DNA from: Marinobacter halotolerans
GTDB taxonomy: Bacteria > Pseudomonadota > Gammaproteobacteria > Pseudomonadales > Oleiphilaceae
Assembly (NCBI RefSeq): GCF_008795985.1
Contig: NZ_VMHP01000001.1
Coordinates: forward strand, 124,001 to 188,000
DNA length: 64,000 bases
Reading direction: 5' to 3'
The position numbers and the translations under genes were made by a program. Position 1 is the stretch's first letter, and each line of letters begins with the position of its first letter. Positions 1 through 9,763 of the stretch are shown in pieces. The notes under the pieces were generated by a model. The model did not search any database. It was not told where the DNA came from and saw only the letters and a program-made list of their open reading frames with translations.

Positions 1-431
1 GCTTCGTCACGGGACATCACCGAACGGGATACCGGAAGATCCTGCTTTGCCAGTTCTTCCATGCGTTTCTCGATCCGGCTCAGGTCTTCGTTGGTAAACG
101 GACGATCGTATTTGAAATCGTAATAGAAGCCGTTATCAATCACCGGGCCGATGGTTACCTGGGCACCGGGGAACAGCTCCTGAACGGCCATGGCCATCAG
201 GTGAGCGGTCGAGTGGCGGATGACATCCACACCCTCTTCATCACGCTCGGTAATAATGGCGAGATCCGCGTCTTCTTCAATGGGAAAACTGGTATCCACG
301 AGTGTTCCATTCACCCGGCCTGCAATTGCGGCTTTCGCAAGACCTGCGCCGATGTCGGCGGCAACGTCATGAACGGTTACGGATTCGGAAAAACTGCGAT
401 GGCTGCCATCAGGCAGAGTAACGACTGGCAT
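1..431 (-). CDS. thrS: Threonine-tRNA ligase, N-terminal part (runs off the left edge)
   Basis: Charges tRNA-Thr with threonine in the cytoplasm. Only the first about 143 residues are in the window. The start [10 protein letters not shown] is typical of bacterial ThrRS and opens the ubiquitin-like TGS domain (about residues 1-62). The next domain begins with RHSTAHL, giving His73 and His77, which match the H-x3-H of the ThrRS editing domain that hydrolyses mischarged Ser-tRNA. The ATG follows an AGGAG-like site a few bases upstream. The 168-bp gap to the upstream TRAP permease gene contains that operon's terminator, so thrS probably has its own promoter there. Nothing suggests a defect. The catalytic and anticodon-binding domains lie outside the window. 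Confidence 0.95.
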   Translation of the reverse strand, partial: MPVVTLPDGSHRSFSESVTVHDVAADIGAGLAKAAIAGRVNGTLVDTSFPIEEDADLAIITERDEEGVDVIRHSTAHLMAMAVQELFPGAQVTIGPVIDNGFYYDFKYDRPFTNEDLSRIEKRMEELAKQDLPVSRSVMSRDE

Positions 432-532
432 AATTGTCTCCTGTTTGACTCAGAGGTGATCCCTACCAAAGACCACGTGTGGTCGGCTCTCCGTGATACA
501 GACCACGGGCCGATTTGCGGAGGAGTCTACCA

Positions 533-562
533 GAAAAAAGCCCGGCGGGTTAACGCCGGGCC
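533..562 (-). terminator. Rho-independent terminator after the TRAP permease gene
   Basis: Read on the minus strand, an 8-bp GC stem (GCCCGGCG / CGCCGGGC) with a six-base loop is followed by six T. It sits about 40 bp past the permease stop codon and upstream of thrS, so it ends the TRAP operon transcript. Confidence 0.85.
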
Positions 563-599
563 GGGTTTCGGGGAAGGTTTCGAGAACGGTTTGATGAAT

Positions 600-3206
600 T
601 CAGGTCACGCTGGCCTCTTCCGGCGTTCGTCGCCGGAGCTGTCCGAAAGCAACAAGCCCAAGCAACAGCAGCGCCGGTATGAACATCAGTTCTTTCGGTG
701 GACGCTCGTTTTCCACTCGAACCGCATCAATGGTCCAGCCAAAGCTTATACCCGCATTCTCCGCCGGGCTCCCGAAGCCCACAAAGTCGACCACCATTTT
801 GCCATCACTTTCTGAAAGCTCCAGCCCGGCTTCTGCCAGCCGGGCTTCCGGGGTTTCCGCCGCTGGTAACGGCAATTTCAGATAGGTGGAGACCTCATCG
901 CCTGCGAGGGACATACCGGACGCCTTGATGACGATCGGGGCACCCGGCGGCACCGTCTCCACGTGCTCTTCAATTGCGGTACCTGGCAGGTCCTGCGTGG
1001 CCGGGTACACCATGTCCCACCAGTAACCCGGGCGGAAAAGCGTAAAGGTAATCAGCAACAGGAGCGCCGATTCCCATTTATAGCTCTTGGTGAACCAGTA
1101 GCCCTGGGTAGCCGCGGAGAACACCAGCATGGCGGTGACCGCGCTCACAACGGTGACCAGCAGATCGAACCACCCGGTCAGATCAATCAGCAATAACTGA
1201 GTATTGAAGATAAACATGAACGGGAGAATCGCCGTGCGGATGTCGTACGTGAAGCCCTGGACACCGGTCTTTATCGGGTCTGCTCCTGATATGGCGGCGG
1301 CGGCATAAGCCGCCAGCCCCACGGGCGGCGTATCATCCGCCAGTATCCCGAAGTAGAAGACAAACAGGTGCACCGCAATCAACGGAACCAGCAGCCCGTT
1401 CTGGGCCCCCAGGGTGACGATGACCGGCGCCATCAGAGTGGACACCACAATATAGTTTGCCGTGGTAGGCAGCCCCATGCCCAGAATCAGACTGATGAGT
1501 GCCGTGAATATAAGCATCAACAGCAGGTTGCCGCCGGAAATAAATTCAACAAACTGGGTCATAACCAGCCCGATACCGGTCAGAGTAACCGTGCCTACGA
1601 CAATACCGGCCGTAGCCGTTGCTACACCAATACCGACCATGTTCCGTGCGCCGGTGACCAGTGAATGCACCAGGTCATTAAAGCCCTGTACAGTGCGCTG
1701 CAGCAGATTGCCATGCCGGCGAAAAGCGGCTTTCAGCGGCCTCTGGGTCACCACAATAAAAATCATGAATATGGTTGCCCAGAAAGCGGACAGTTGCGGC
1801 GAAAAGCGCTCGACCGTCAGACACCAGACCAGCACCACCACCGGCAGCAGGAAATAGAGCCCGGTTTTTACCGTCGGCCCTACTTCCGGCAACTTATCCA
1901 TAGAAGAATCAGGGTCGTCTTCCTCAAGATCCGGAAAGCGGGTGGCATAGCCGACCAGCCCTATATAGGCCAGCAGAAGCAGCGGCCCCAGCACCCATAT
2001 GGCGGCTTCACCAAAGAGATCCTTGGTCCAGCCAATACCATAGTAGACCGCAAGAGTGAGGACGCTCAGCCCCAGCAGAATCACCACCCAGTTGAGCATA
2101 CGCTGGGCAAGAGTGGGACGATTGAGCCGTTCAATGCCCTTCATCTTCAGCTTGCAGGCTTCCAGGTGCACGATGTAAATGAGCGCCACGTAGGAAATCA
2201 TGGCAGGCAGAATGGCGTGTTTGATCACCTCCAGGTAGGAGATGCCGACATACTCCACCATCAGGAAAGCCGCGGCGCCCATGATGGGCGGCGTCAGCTG
2301 CCCGTTGGTGGAAGCTGCCACTTCAACCGCACCGGCTTTTGTTGCCGGAAAGCCCACCCGTTTCATGAGCGGAATGGTAAAGGTGCCGGTTGTCACCACA
2401 TTGGCAATGGACGAACCGGAGATAACCCCGCTCAGGCCGCTGGATACCACGGCGGCCTTGGCCGGGCCCCCTCGCATGTGGCCAAGCATGGCGTAAGCCA
2501 CCTGGATGAAGTAGTTGCCCGCACCGGCACGTTCCAGAAGCGCCCCGAACAGGACAAACAGAAACACAAAACTGGTGGACACACCCAGGGCCACACCGAA
2601 AACCCCTTCGGTACCCAGCCACATGTGGGACGCCAGCTTGTTCAGACTGGCCCCACCGTGGGAAATCACGTCCGGCATGTAAGGGCCGGCCACTGCATAG
2701 ATAATAAAAATACCCGCCACAATGGTCAGTGGCAAACCCAGCGCTCGCCGGGTGGCTTCCAGCAAAAGCACCAGACCACAGAGCGCCACCACAATATCCT
2801 GGGTAATGGGCGCACCCGGCCGCTCGGCCAGCTCTTCGTAGAAAAAGAAAAGATACGAGGCGGTAAAAGCCGCCGCAAGCGCCAGCACCCAGTCGTATAT
2901 GGGAACATGGTTAACATGCCTGCCCCGAATCATGGGATAGGCTGAAAACGCCAGAAAAGCGGCAAACGCAAGATGGATGGATCGGGTTTCCGTGGAATTG
3001 AAAATCCCTATCTCAAGGATGTAGGGGAGCGGTGATGCAATCCACAGCTGGAACAAAGACCAGCACAAAGGCACGATGAACAGTACAACCGCAGCTGGCC
3101 CCGTAGCAGCCCTCCCCCCGGTCTCTGTCTGAAGAACTTGTTTGATCTTGTCGCGGTCCACATCGCGGCCCACGCCAGCCCCTTCATTGGGTTCGCTACT
3201 GGTCAT
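600..3206 (-). CDS. TRAP transporter permease, fused DctQ-DctM (4TM/12TM)
   Basis: Membrane component of a tripartite ATP-independent periplasmic transporter of the TAXI type, which takes up organic solutes using an ion gradient. The 868-residue protein is almost entirely hydrophobic helices. The N-terminal about 170 residues correspond to the small DctQ-like unit and the rest to the large DctM-like unit. The stretches GLSGVISGSSIANVVTTG and GLPTTANYIV are characteristic of the large subunit. A hydrophilic C-terminal segment (about residues 745-845), followed by a last TM helix, resembles a periplasmic domain seen in some fused TAXI permeases. The gene lies 81 bp downstream of its binding-protein gene on the same strand. 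The substrate cannot be told from sequence; TAXI systems are often linked to dicarboxylates or glutamate. Confidence 0.93.
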   Translation of the reverse strand: MTSSEPNEGAGVGRDVDRDKIKQVLQTETGGRAATGPAAVVLFIVPLCWSLFQLWIASPLPYILEIGIFNSTETRSIHLAFAAFLAFSAYPMIRGRHVNHVPIYDWVLALAAAFTASYLFFFYEELAERPGAPITQDIVVALCGLVLLLEATRRALGLPLTIVAGIFIIYAVAGPYMPDVISHGGASLNKLASHMWLGTEGVFGVALGVSTSFVFLFVLFGALLERAGAGNYFIQVAYAMLGHMRGGPAKAAVVSSGLSGVISGSSIANVVTTGTFTIPLMKRVGFPATKAGAVEVAASTNGQLTPPIMGAAAFLMVEYVGISYLEVIKHAILPAMISYVALIYIVHLEACKLKMKGIERLNRPTLAQRMLNWVVILLGLSVLTLAVYYGIGWTKDLFGEAAIWVLGPLLLLAYIGLVGYATRFPDLEEDDPDSSMDKLPEVGPTVKTGLYFLLPVVVLVWCLTVERFSPQLSAFWATIFMIFIVVTQRPLKAAFRRHGNLLQRTVQGFNDLVHSLVTGARNMVGIGVATATAGIVVGTVTLTGIGLVMTQFVEFISGGNLLLMLIFTALISLILGMGLPTTANYIVVSTLMAPVIVTLGAQNGLLVPLIAVHLFVFYFGILADDTPPVGLAAYAAAAISGADPIKTGVQGFTYDIRTAILPFMFIFNTQLLLIDLTGWFDLLVTVVSAVTAMLVFSAATQGYWFTKSYKWESALLLLITFTLFRPGYWWDMVYPATQDLPGTAIEEHVETVPPGAPIVIKASGMSLAGDEVSTYLKLPLPAAETPEARLAEAGLELSESDGKMVVDFVGFGSPAENAGISFGWTIDAVRVENERPPKELMFIPALLLLGLVAFGQLRRRTPEEASVT

Positions 3207-3287
3207 AGCTTATTCCTGGGAAGTAACGGAGGGAAAACAGCGGGATGGGCCTCTGGCCCACCCCGCATTTCATCGGATCTTGAACTG

Positions 3288-4271
3288 TCAGTCGACCAGA
3301 CCCACTTCTTTATAGTACTTCTTCGCCCCAGGATGGAGCGGTGCGCTGAGCGCGTTGCTGACCATTTCCTCTTTTTCCAGGTTGGCAAAGGCAGGATGCA
3401 GGCGCTTGAAGCTGTCGAAGTTTTCAAACACAGCCTTGACTACCTGATACACAACCTCTTCGGAAACGTCGGTCGAAGACACCAGGGTTGCCGCCACACC
3501 GAAGGTGGTTACATCCTCATCGCTTCCACGATACATGCCGCCCGGAATGGTGGCTTCACGATAGTACGGGTTCTCGTTAATCAACCTTTCCGTGGCCGCA
3601 TTGTCGACGTTCACCAGCACACTGTCGCAGGAGGTGGTGGCTTCTTTGATTGCACCGGACGGGTGACCGACCGTGTAGAAGAACGCGTCGATGTTGCCAT
3701 CACACAGCGCCTGGGACTGCTCCGCCGCTTTCAGCTCGGCAGGCAAGGCAAACTTGTCCATGGTCCAGCCCATTTCCTCCATCAGAACCTCGGCTGTGGC
3801 GCGCTGTCCAGAACCCGGGTTGCCCACGGAAACGCGCTTGCCAGCCAGATCCTCGAACGTCTTGATGCCGGACCCTTTGCTTGCAACCACGGTGAAAGGC
3901 TCGGGATGCAGCGAGAATACCGCTCGCAAATCCTTGTTAGCGCCATCTTCCTTGAACTGACTGGTGCCGTTGTAGGCATGGAACTGCCAGTCGGACTGGG
4001 CGACAGCCAGGTCAAGCTCACCCTGGCGAATGGCGTTCAGGTTGTATACGGAACCGCCGGTACTCTCGACCGAACAACGAATTCCATGCTCCTTGCGGTC
4101 CATATTGACCAGTCGGCAGATTGCACCACCGGCGGGATAGTACACGCCCGTCACGCCACCCGTTCCGATGGTGACAAACTGCTGTTCCTGAGCATTTACC
4201 GAGGCAGTCGTTGCCCCGAAACTGACGGCGGCGGCTACCGCAATGGCGGAAAATTTCTGTTTAAGTGCCAT
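3288..4271 (-). CDS. TAXI family TRAP transporter solute-binding protein
   Basis: Periplasmic receptor that hands its ligand to the TRAP permease encoded just downstream. It has 327 residues, starting with a Sec signal peptide (KQK, then a hydrophobic run ending in VNA, cleavage near residue 27). The mature start [20 protein letters not shown] is the family hallmark of TAXI proteins (TRAP-associated extracytoplasmic immunogenic). Further family features are the [23 protein letters not shown] region and the [18 protein letters not shown] segment. Length fits the family (about 320 aa). It is the first gene of a two-gene operon. The ligand is unknown. Confidence 0.93.
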   Translation of the reverse strand: MALKQKFSAIAVAAAVSFGATTASVNAQEQQFVTIGTGGVTGVYYPAGGAICRLVNMDRKEHGIRCSVESTGGSVYNLNAIRQGELDLAVAQSDWQFHAYNGTSQFKEDGANKDLRAVFSLHPEPFTVVASKGSGIKTFEDLAGKRVSVGNPGSGQRATAEVLMEEMGWTMDKFALPAELKAAEQSQALCDGNIDAFFYTVGHPSGAIKEATTSCDSVLVNVDNAATERLINENPYYREATIPGGMYRGSDEDVTTFGVAATLVSSTDVSEEVVYQVVKAVFENFDSFKRLHPAFANLEKEEMVSNALSAPLHPGAKKYYKEVGLVD

Positions 4272-4407
4272 GACTCTTCCCTTTTCCTGGTTGTTTTATT
4301 CTCTACTGAAAAGAATACCTCTGAGGTATCAACATCCATGTTAAAACATAGCCCACTTCCGGGCAGAAATAAAGCCTGCAAGGAACCGGCAACCACCTGA
4401 TATAAAA

Positions 4408-4436
4408 AAGAAAAGCCCGCAAAGCGGGCTTTTCTT
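4408..4436. terminator. Bidirectional terminator after the RND permease gene
   Basis: A 13-bp perfect stem (AAGAAAAGCCCGC / GCGGGCTTTTCTT) with a three-base loop gives A/T-rich flanks in both directions. It lies 18 bp past the RND permease stop codon and separates that operon from the TRAP operon. Confidence 0.88.
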
Positions 4437-4453
4437 ACTCAGACTTTAGTCGG

Positions 4454-6838
4454 CTATTTTGCGGCGCGAGCCTTCGCGACCATACGGTCCGGACGCAGCA
4501 GGAACCGCGCCAGTGCCGGCAACAGCCAGATTGATCCAACCATGTTCCAGATGAACATGAAGAACAACAGCAGCCCCATGTCCGCCTGGAATTTGATCGG
4601 TGAGAATATCCAGGTCACGACACCAATGCCCAGCGTGATACCGGTAAAGATTACGGCTTTGCCAGTCGATCTCAGGGTCTCGAAATACGCGTCCTGAAGC
4701 GTTCTGCCCTCAAGCAGGTATTTCTCGAGCTTGCTGTAGATATAGATGCCATAGTCGACACCAATACCGACGCCCAGGGCGATGACCGGCAGAGTGGCAA
4801 CTTTGATACCGATACCCGAGACCGCCATGATCGCCTCGGCCAGAATCGACGTCAGCCCAAGCGGAATCAGGATACACAACACGGCCCGTACTGACCTGAA
4901 GGTCGCCAGGCACAGCAGAGCCACCACGCCATAGACGAAGGCAAGCATCACGTTCTTGGCGCTGGAAATGACCTCGTTGGTGGCTGCTTCCACACCCGCG
5001 TTACCGGCGGCAAGCAAGAAGGTGAATTCGTCAGTGTTGTTGTTGCTGGCGAACTCCTCCACACGCTCGGTAACCGTCTCAAGTGTCTCCGCCTTGTGGT
5101 CCTCCAGGAATACCAGTACCGGCGTCAGATCGCAGTTCACGTTGATCAGCCCGGCAGGCGCCTGCCGGATTGAGGCGTTGATGATGGTCTGGTTGCGGGA
5201 AATCTCATACCACTTCCAGTTACCTTCGTTAAGCGCCTTGGTAACAATCTTGGACACGTCAGCCAGCGACGCCGAAGACTGCACACCCGGAGTGTTCTCA
5301 AGCTCCCACTGCAGCGAATCCATCGCCCGCAGAACATTGTACTGGGTGCACTGCTCTTCCTCGGTCTTGACCATCACCACCAGAACATCCGCACTGGTAG
5401 AGTAGTTGTCGATGATGAACGCATTGTCCTTATTGTACCTGGAATCCTTGCGCAGCTCGGGTGCGCCCTGATCCAGGTCGCCAACCTTCAGGTCCTGCTT
5501 ATAGTACAAACCGAGGCCAAGACCGATGACCGCAATCAGCAGCGAAATCGGTGCGACACCGGGATGCGCGAAGTAGGACATGACGCGCCATTTGCGATCA
5601 TTCTTCTCGTCATGATTCTGGACGTGCCGGATACCGCCTTTGGATATACCGACATAAGACATGATGAGGACATGCAACACGAGGTTGGTCAGGATAACAA
5701 ACGCAACACCGATACCTGCAGCTACAGCCAGATCACGGATCACGTCAATTTCAATGAAAATCAGCGTCAGGAAACCAAAGGCGTCCGATACCAGCGCCAG
5801 CATGCCGGGAATGTACAGCGCACGAAACGCGAGTCGTGCGGCTGTGACCTTATCAAACCCTTTCGACGCCTCCACAGCCATGGCGTTAACAATCTGAACC
5901 CCGTGACTGATGCCGATGGCAAATACCAGGAAGGGAACAAGCACAGAATACGGATCAAGCCCGTAGCCCAACAAACGCAGCGTTCCCAGCTGAAGAAAGA
6001 CGGCTACGATAGACGTGAACACTGGCACCAGGGTTCCGGTCACGGAACGGGAGTAACCAAACAGCAGCAACGTGGTCAGCAGAATGGTGATGCCCGCAAA
6101 GTAGGCAATCGAACCAATGCCCTCGATAAGGTCACCGACCTTCTTGGCAAAACCGACAATATGGATATCGATATTGGGGTTCTGGGCCTCGTACTTCTGG
6201 CGGATTTTCTCTTCAAGCTGACGGGAGAACTCGCCATAGTTCAACGCTTCGCCGGTTTCCGGGTTCTTCTCGTAAAGCGGCGCGTAGACGATGGTGGACT
6301 TGAAGTTGTCAGCCACCAGGCGACCAACCTCGTTGGATCTCAGCACGTTCTGGCGAAGCTGCTCAAGGCTTTCACGGGAACCGTCGTAGTTATCCGGAAT
6401 AACCGTGCCACCCTGGAAGCCCTGCTCGGTTACCTCGACCCAGCGAACATTCGACGTCCAAAGGGATTTGAGGCCAGAGCGGTCAACGCCATTGAGATAG
6501 AACACCTCATCGGTGATCTGCTTGAGCGTCTCCATGTATTCCTGGGTGAAAATGTCACCTTCCTCGACTTCCACCGCTATACGGACGAAGTTGCCAAGGT
6601 TGGCGAGACTTTCTCGGTGCTCAAGCATGTTTACGATGTACGGATGCTCAAGCGGAATCATTCGCTCAAAACTGGCATCCGGCTGAATCTTTACGGCGTT
6701 ATAGCCCAGAAACAGTGTCAGGATGAGAAAAGCAATCAGGATAATCGCCCGATTGTTGAAAATCAGCCGTTCCAGAAACGGTTCGGCCTTCGGCGTCGTG
6801 ATGTAATGTTCGCCCTTATCATGCTTCGGGTTGGACAT
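4454..6838 (-). CDS. RND/MMPL family transporter permease
   Basis: Inner-membrane permease of the RND superfamily (MMPL/HpnN-like branch), 794 residues. It shows the usual duplicated layout: one TM helix near residues 30-50, a large periplasmic domain, a block of five or six TM helices (about 230-420), a second periplasmic domain, and a final TM block (about 620-780). The segment GVGIGVDYGIYIYSKLE in the second TM block is a typical RND helix with an acidic residue. Such proteins export lipids or other hydrophobic compounds. Downstream of the YCF48-like gene by 46 bp and ending the operon DUF1329 - YCF48-like - RND, it is probably the engine of an envelope export system. The cargo is unknown. 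Confidence 0.88.
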   Translation of the reverse strand: MSNPKHDKGEHYITTPKAEPFLERLIFNNRAIILIAFLILTLFLGYNAVKIQPDASFERMIPLEHPYIVNMLEHRESLANLGNFVRIAVEVEEGDIFTQEYMETLKQITDEVFYLNGVDRSGLKSLWTSNVRWVEVTEQGFQGGTVIPDNYDGSRESLEQLRQNVLRSNEVGRLVADNFKSTIVYAPLYEKNPETGEALNYGEFSRQLEEKIRQKYEAQNPNIDIHIVGFAKKVGDLIEGIGSIAYFAGITILLTTLLLFGYSRSVTGTLVPVFTSIVAVFLQLGTLRLLGYGLDPYSVLVPFLVFAIGISHGVQIVNAMAVEASKGFDKVTAARLAFRALYIPGMLALVSDAFGFLTLIFIEIDVIRDLAVAAGIGVAFVILTNLVLHVLIMSYVGISKGGIRHVQNHDEKNDRKWRVMSYFAHPGVAPISLLIAVIGLGLGLYYKQDLKVGDLDQGAPELRKDSRYNKDNAFIIDNYSTSADVLVVMVKTEEEQCTQYNVLRAMDSLQWELENTPGVQSSASLADVSKIVTKALNEGNWKWYEISRNQTIINASIRQAPAGLINVNCDLTPVLVFLEDHKAETLETVTERVEEFASNNNTDEFTFLLAAGNAGVEAATNEVISSAKNVMLAFVYGVVALLCLATFRSVRAVLCILIPLGLTSILAEAIMAVSGIGIKVATLPVIALGVGIGVDYGIYIYSKLEKYLLEGRTLQDAYFETLRSTGKAVIFTGITLGIGVVTWIFSPIKFQADMGLLLFFMFIWNMVGSIWLLPALARFLLRPDRMVAKARAAK

Positions 6839-6884
6839 TCAAAAGCCCCTCTAAAATTCGTTCTGTTGGTGCCGCATCAGGGCG

Positions 6885-8033
6885 TTATTGTAGATCCTGG
6901 CCGCGAGCGTCGGTGTGTTTCACTCCGCCCTCGCCAAAAAGAAGAACATCAGTGCCCGGAAGAGGCACAACGTCCATTACGCCTTCTCTGTCGTCCCTGA
7001 AGTAGGGGCGGAAACTTTCGCCGCCATTGGTGCTCATCAACACCGCGCCGGAGTTGCCGACCAGCGTGATCCGGCCATCTTCAGAAACTGCACCATCATT
7101 AAGGGTCGCACCGCCTTCATTCGGCACCACTTTCCAGGTTTTGCCCAGGTCCGTAGACATAAAGGTATTACCGCGGAGCCCGAATGTAAGAATCTCGTTC
7201 ACGTTACCGGTGCCGATGGCGCCAAACAGTGAACCCTCATAGGGACTTTCGCGAGTTTCCCAGGTATCCCCGCCGTCAACCGACACAAAGATCTGCCCGG
7301 CTTCACCCACGATCACCAGAGCACCACCGGTGATGCTGGTAATGCTGTTCAGGTGGAAGTTTCGCGGATTCTCAAGTTGCGGCGACATATCTTCCCAGGT
7401 CTCACCGCCGTCTGTTGTGCGCAGAAACATGCCGTAGGCACCCACAACAAAACCGTAATCCTCGTTTTTGAACCAGACATCCAGCAGCGGGTTTACCGGG
7501 CCAACATCCTGGTCCGCCTGAAGGTTCTCAAGGGCAAACTCCAGATCACCCAGCGCCCATTCGAGATCGGGCACGTCTTCCTCAGGTGCCTCGGCAATCC
7601 GCTGCTCCATGGCAGCGATCTGCTCCTCAAGGGTGGCGATGGCCAATTCTGCCGCCCTGACCCCAGTCAGCTGGAGTGTCCAGGTTTCAGCTGCATCATC
7701 GGAATGCAACACAACACCGCTGTGACCTACCGCCCAACCGTGAGTCTCGGTGGCAAAATCGACACCGGTCAGAGTCACTGAAACAGGCACCTCGGCCTGA
7801 CTCCAGGAATCACCGCCATTATCAGAATAGATGATATGGCCGCGCTCTCCGGCTGCGACGATTCTGTCACCAGCACGATCCGCGTCGGTGAGCAGGCGCT
7901 CCGGCGCAAGATCCGTGGGCCTGGCCGGAGTTTCGATAACGTCTGCGATTGCTAACACTGAAGGGGCGGCTATCGCCATGGAAAAGCCAAAGCAGGCCGC
8001 TCCAAGAGTGTTGCACATCAACCTTTTAGCCAT
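6885..8033 (-). CDS. YCF48-like beta-propeller protein (secreted)
   Basis: Secreted 382-residue protein with repeated propeller blades. A signal peptide is visible (MAKRLM, hydrophobic run, cut near VLA at about residue 29). Repeats of the type GxxGxIxxSxDGGxTW appear several times (for example IIYSDNGGDSW, LRTTDGGETW, IFVSVDGGDTW, VLMSTNGGESF), the pattern of YCF48/Hcf136 and BNR propellers. A helical, acidic, coiled-coil-like insert at about residues 125-175 interrupts the propeller. In photosynthetic organisms the family assists photosystem II assembly, but no photosynthesis is implied here. The position between a DUF1329 gene and an RND permease gene suggests a periplasmic accessory of export. 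That role is inferred from neighbourhood only. Confidence 0.85.
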   Translation of the reverse strand: MAKRLMCNTLGAACFGFSMAIAAPSVLAIADVIETPARPTDLAPERLLTDADRAGDRIVAAGERGHIIYSDNGGDSWSQAEVPVSVTLTGVDFATETHGWAVGHSGVVLHSDDAAETWTLQLTGVRAAELAIATLEEQIAAMEQRIAEAPEEDVPDLEWALGDLEFALENLQADQDVGPVNPLLDVWFKNEDYGFVVGAYGMFLRTTDGGETWEDMSPQLENPRNFHLNSITSITGGALVIVGEAGQIFVSVDGGDTWETRESPYEGSLFGAIGTGNVNEILTFGLRGNTFMSTDLGKTWKVVPNEGGATLNDGAVSEDGRITLVGNSGAVLMSTNGGESFRPYFRDDREGVMDVVPLPGTDVLLFGEGGVKHTDARGQDLQ

Positions 8034-8104
8034 TCAGATTGCCTATATGTTGTGTTGAACTGGATTATTCCCGGGCCGCCATTGTACTGGTTCCAAGCGT
8101 GAAT

Positions 8105-8132
8105 GTACCGGTGGCCTCTCGACCACCGGTAC
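8105..8132. repeat. Perfect 10-bp inverted repeat between DUF1329 and YCF48-like genes
   Basis: GTACCGGTGG and CCACCGGTAC flank an eight-base loop in the gap between the two genes. There is no T-run on the minus strand, so it may cause attenuation or stabilise the mRNA rather than terminate fully. Confidence 0.55.
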
Positions 8133-8186
8133 CTATGCTCGCCTCAGTCCACGGCGATTGAAGCCTTTCAATTCACTGCATCGCCG

Positions 8187-9581
8187 TTAACGGACACTCC
8201 TGCGACGAAGTGACGCCGGTGAGTAGTAACGAAGGTTGGGAACGTCATTGGTGAATTCCCGGGTTGACGGCTGCTCAGTGTCAAGCCCGAGTACATGGTA
8301 ACGTCGGGCCTGCAGGTCGTGATACACATCCAGTGTAGTCCACACACCCGGAAGCTCGTAATAATTCTTCGCGAACCCCATGGTGACGCGCCACAGCTCG
8401 CCACGACCGTCATACTGATCAACCAGCAGGGTGTTCCAGCTGTCGGCATCCACGTAGAAGCGACGCTTTGCATAGATGTGACGCTCGCCCTCTTTCAGGT
8501 TGGCCTCGACAACATGAACGCGATGGAGCTCCCAGCGCGTCAGGTCCGGGTTGACATGGGAGATACCGAGAATTTCGGAATAGGGCGTGCCCGCTTCACT
8601 GAGACGATAATTGTTGTAAGGCACATAGATTTCGCGCATGCCTTTGTAATCCCAGTTATACCGGTCAAGAGCACCGTTAAAGATATCGGTGTCGTCTGCC
8701 GTTCTCAGGTTGTCGGCCGCTGCAATCGGTGAATCATAGCCCAGATTGGGCGCACGGCGGACGCGGCGCTGACCAGCGTTGTAGCCCCAGCCGTTACGAG
8801 GATTGATGACCTGGTTCAGGGTTTCGTGAATCAGGATGGCACCACCGGCCAGGCGGGGTGGAGACTGGGTGAACGACAGGTAGTAGAAGATCACGTTATC
8901 CAGCGTGTCTTCATTGCCTTCCGGGTTGTAGTAATTGAAGAAGGCTTCCTGCTGGGAGGTTACCAGGCCGTAGTCACCGTCCGTCTGAACAGCCACTTCG
9001 CTCGAACGGCGAGTAATCGATACACCGCGCCAGCGAGTCAGGTGGTTCCACATAACCTGCCAGGCCTTCTGTTCGTTGTTGCCGTGCAGAATCGGGAAAG
9101 GATAGCCACCGAAGGCACCGTCAATGCCGGCACCCTGTCCAACAACTTCGGCACTGACCGCGTTATCCTGAGTATTTTCAGCCACCCAGTCCGGCACGGC
9201 GTGGGTACGACGGCTGCGATACACCGGCACATTGAAGGTGGTGGGATAGGTTTCAAACATGGCCCGCAGGCCGTCTGTCAGGTATTGATCGAATTGCTCG
9301 GCGTTGCTGGCACCGATCGTAAACAACACCTCATCTTCCGGGAACGGGTTGATGTGGTGCTGGCCGCTGCCTTCGTAGGCCGCAGGCGCGTCTTCTGCTC
9401 TCAGACCCCCGGTCCAGGGCGGAATCGTGCCAGCGGCGTTGCCGGCCTTTTCCGAGCCAAAAGGTGTAAGAGACTGACCAAGTTTGGCGGCCTCACTCGG
9501 AGACACGCCGGCCATCACGGGTGATGCAAGAACCGATGCGGCAAGCAAACCACCCAGAAAAACATTCTTTTTGTCGTTCAT
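8187..9581 (-). CDS. DUF1329 domain protein (periplasmic/outer-membrane associated)
   Basis: First gene of the DUF1329 - YCF48-like - RND operon, 464 residues. A signal peptide is clear (MNDKKNVFLGG, hydrophobic run, cut after VMA near residue 24). The mature N terminus VSPSEAAKLGQSLTPFGSEKAGNAAG and the later segment ELWRVTMGFAKNYYELPGVW are typical of DUF1329, a LolB/LppX-like fold family recorded beside DUF1302 and RND genes in pseudomonads and relatives. No catalytic motif is evident. A role in carrying a hydrophobic molecule to or from the outer membrane fits the fold and neighbours but is inference. The usual DUF1302 partner is not in this window. Confidence 0.88.
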   Translation of the reverse strand: MNDKKNVFLGGLLAASVLASPVMAGVSPSEAAKLGQSLTPFGSEKAGNAAGTIPPWTGGLRAEDAPAAYEGSGQHHINPFPEDEVLFTIGASNAEQFDQYLTDGLRAMFETYPTTFNVPVYRSRRTHAVPDWVAENTQDNAVSAEVVGQGAGIDGAFGGYPFPILHGNNEQKAWQVMWNHLTRWRGVSITRRSSEVAVQTDGDYGLVTSQQEAFFNYYNPEGNEDTLDNVIFYYLSFTQSPPRLAGGAILIHETLNQVINPRNGWGYNAGQRRVRRAPNLGYDSPIAAADNLRTADDTDIFNGALDRYNWDYKGMREIYVPYNNYRLSEAGTPYSEILGISHVNPDLTRWELHRVHVVEANLKEGERHIYAKRRFYVDADSWNTLLVDQYDGRGELWRVTMGFAKNYYELPGVWTTLDVYHDLQARRYHVLGLDTEQPSTREFTNDVPNLRYYSPASLRRRSVR

Positions 9582-9603
9582 TGGTAAACCTTAACGCTGT
9601 CTG

Positions 9604-9623
9604 AAAGCCTTCATGAAGGCTTT
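9604..9623. promoter_or_regulatory. 20-bp perfect palindrome upstream of the DUF1329 operon
   Basis: AAAGCCTTCATGAAGGCTTT lies 22 bp upstream of the DUF1329 start codon. Its perfect symmetry suggests an operator or a short RNA hairpin in the leader. The binding protein is unknown. Confidence 0.4.
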
Positions 9624-9728
9624 TCTTATTGTGAGATCTTGTTTTAAAACCACGCACGATTGTCTGCTGCCAGATTAGACTATTGGCCAGTGTTGTCTAT
9701 CGTTCAAAAGTGCGATTTTGTATCGTCG

Positions 9729-9757
9729 TGTGACAGGGCGCTTCACGCCCTGTCACA
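9729..9757. terminator. Hairpin after pepN (terminator-like)
   Basis: A perfect 12-bp stem (TGTGACAGGGCG / CGCCCTGTCACA) with a five-base loop lies just past the pepN stop codon. A T-run is missing on the minus strand, so termination may be partial or this may be a 3'-end stabiliser. Confidence 0.6.
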
Positions 9758-9763
9758 TTCCTG

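Noticed and set aside
470..483. GACCAC-GT-GTGGTC symmetry in the thrS leader as a thrS operator
   Set aside because: Arms are short with a two-base centre and no tRNA-like loop was found; too weak to call.
1665..2945. 426-codon plus-strand frame opposite the TRAP permease
   Set aside because: His/Gln-rich antisense of a hydrophobic membrane gene, no motif.
6885..8033. Photosynthesis role for the YCF48-like protein
   Set aside because: No photosystem genes and the neighbours are export-type; only the propeller fold is shared.
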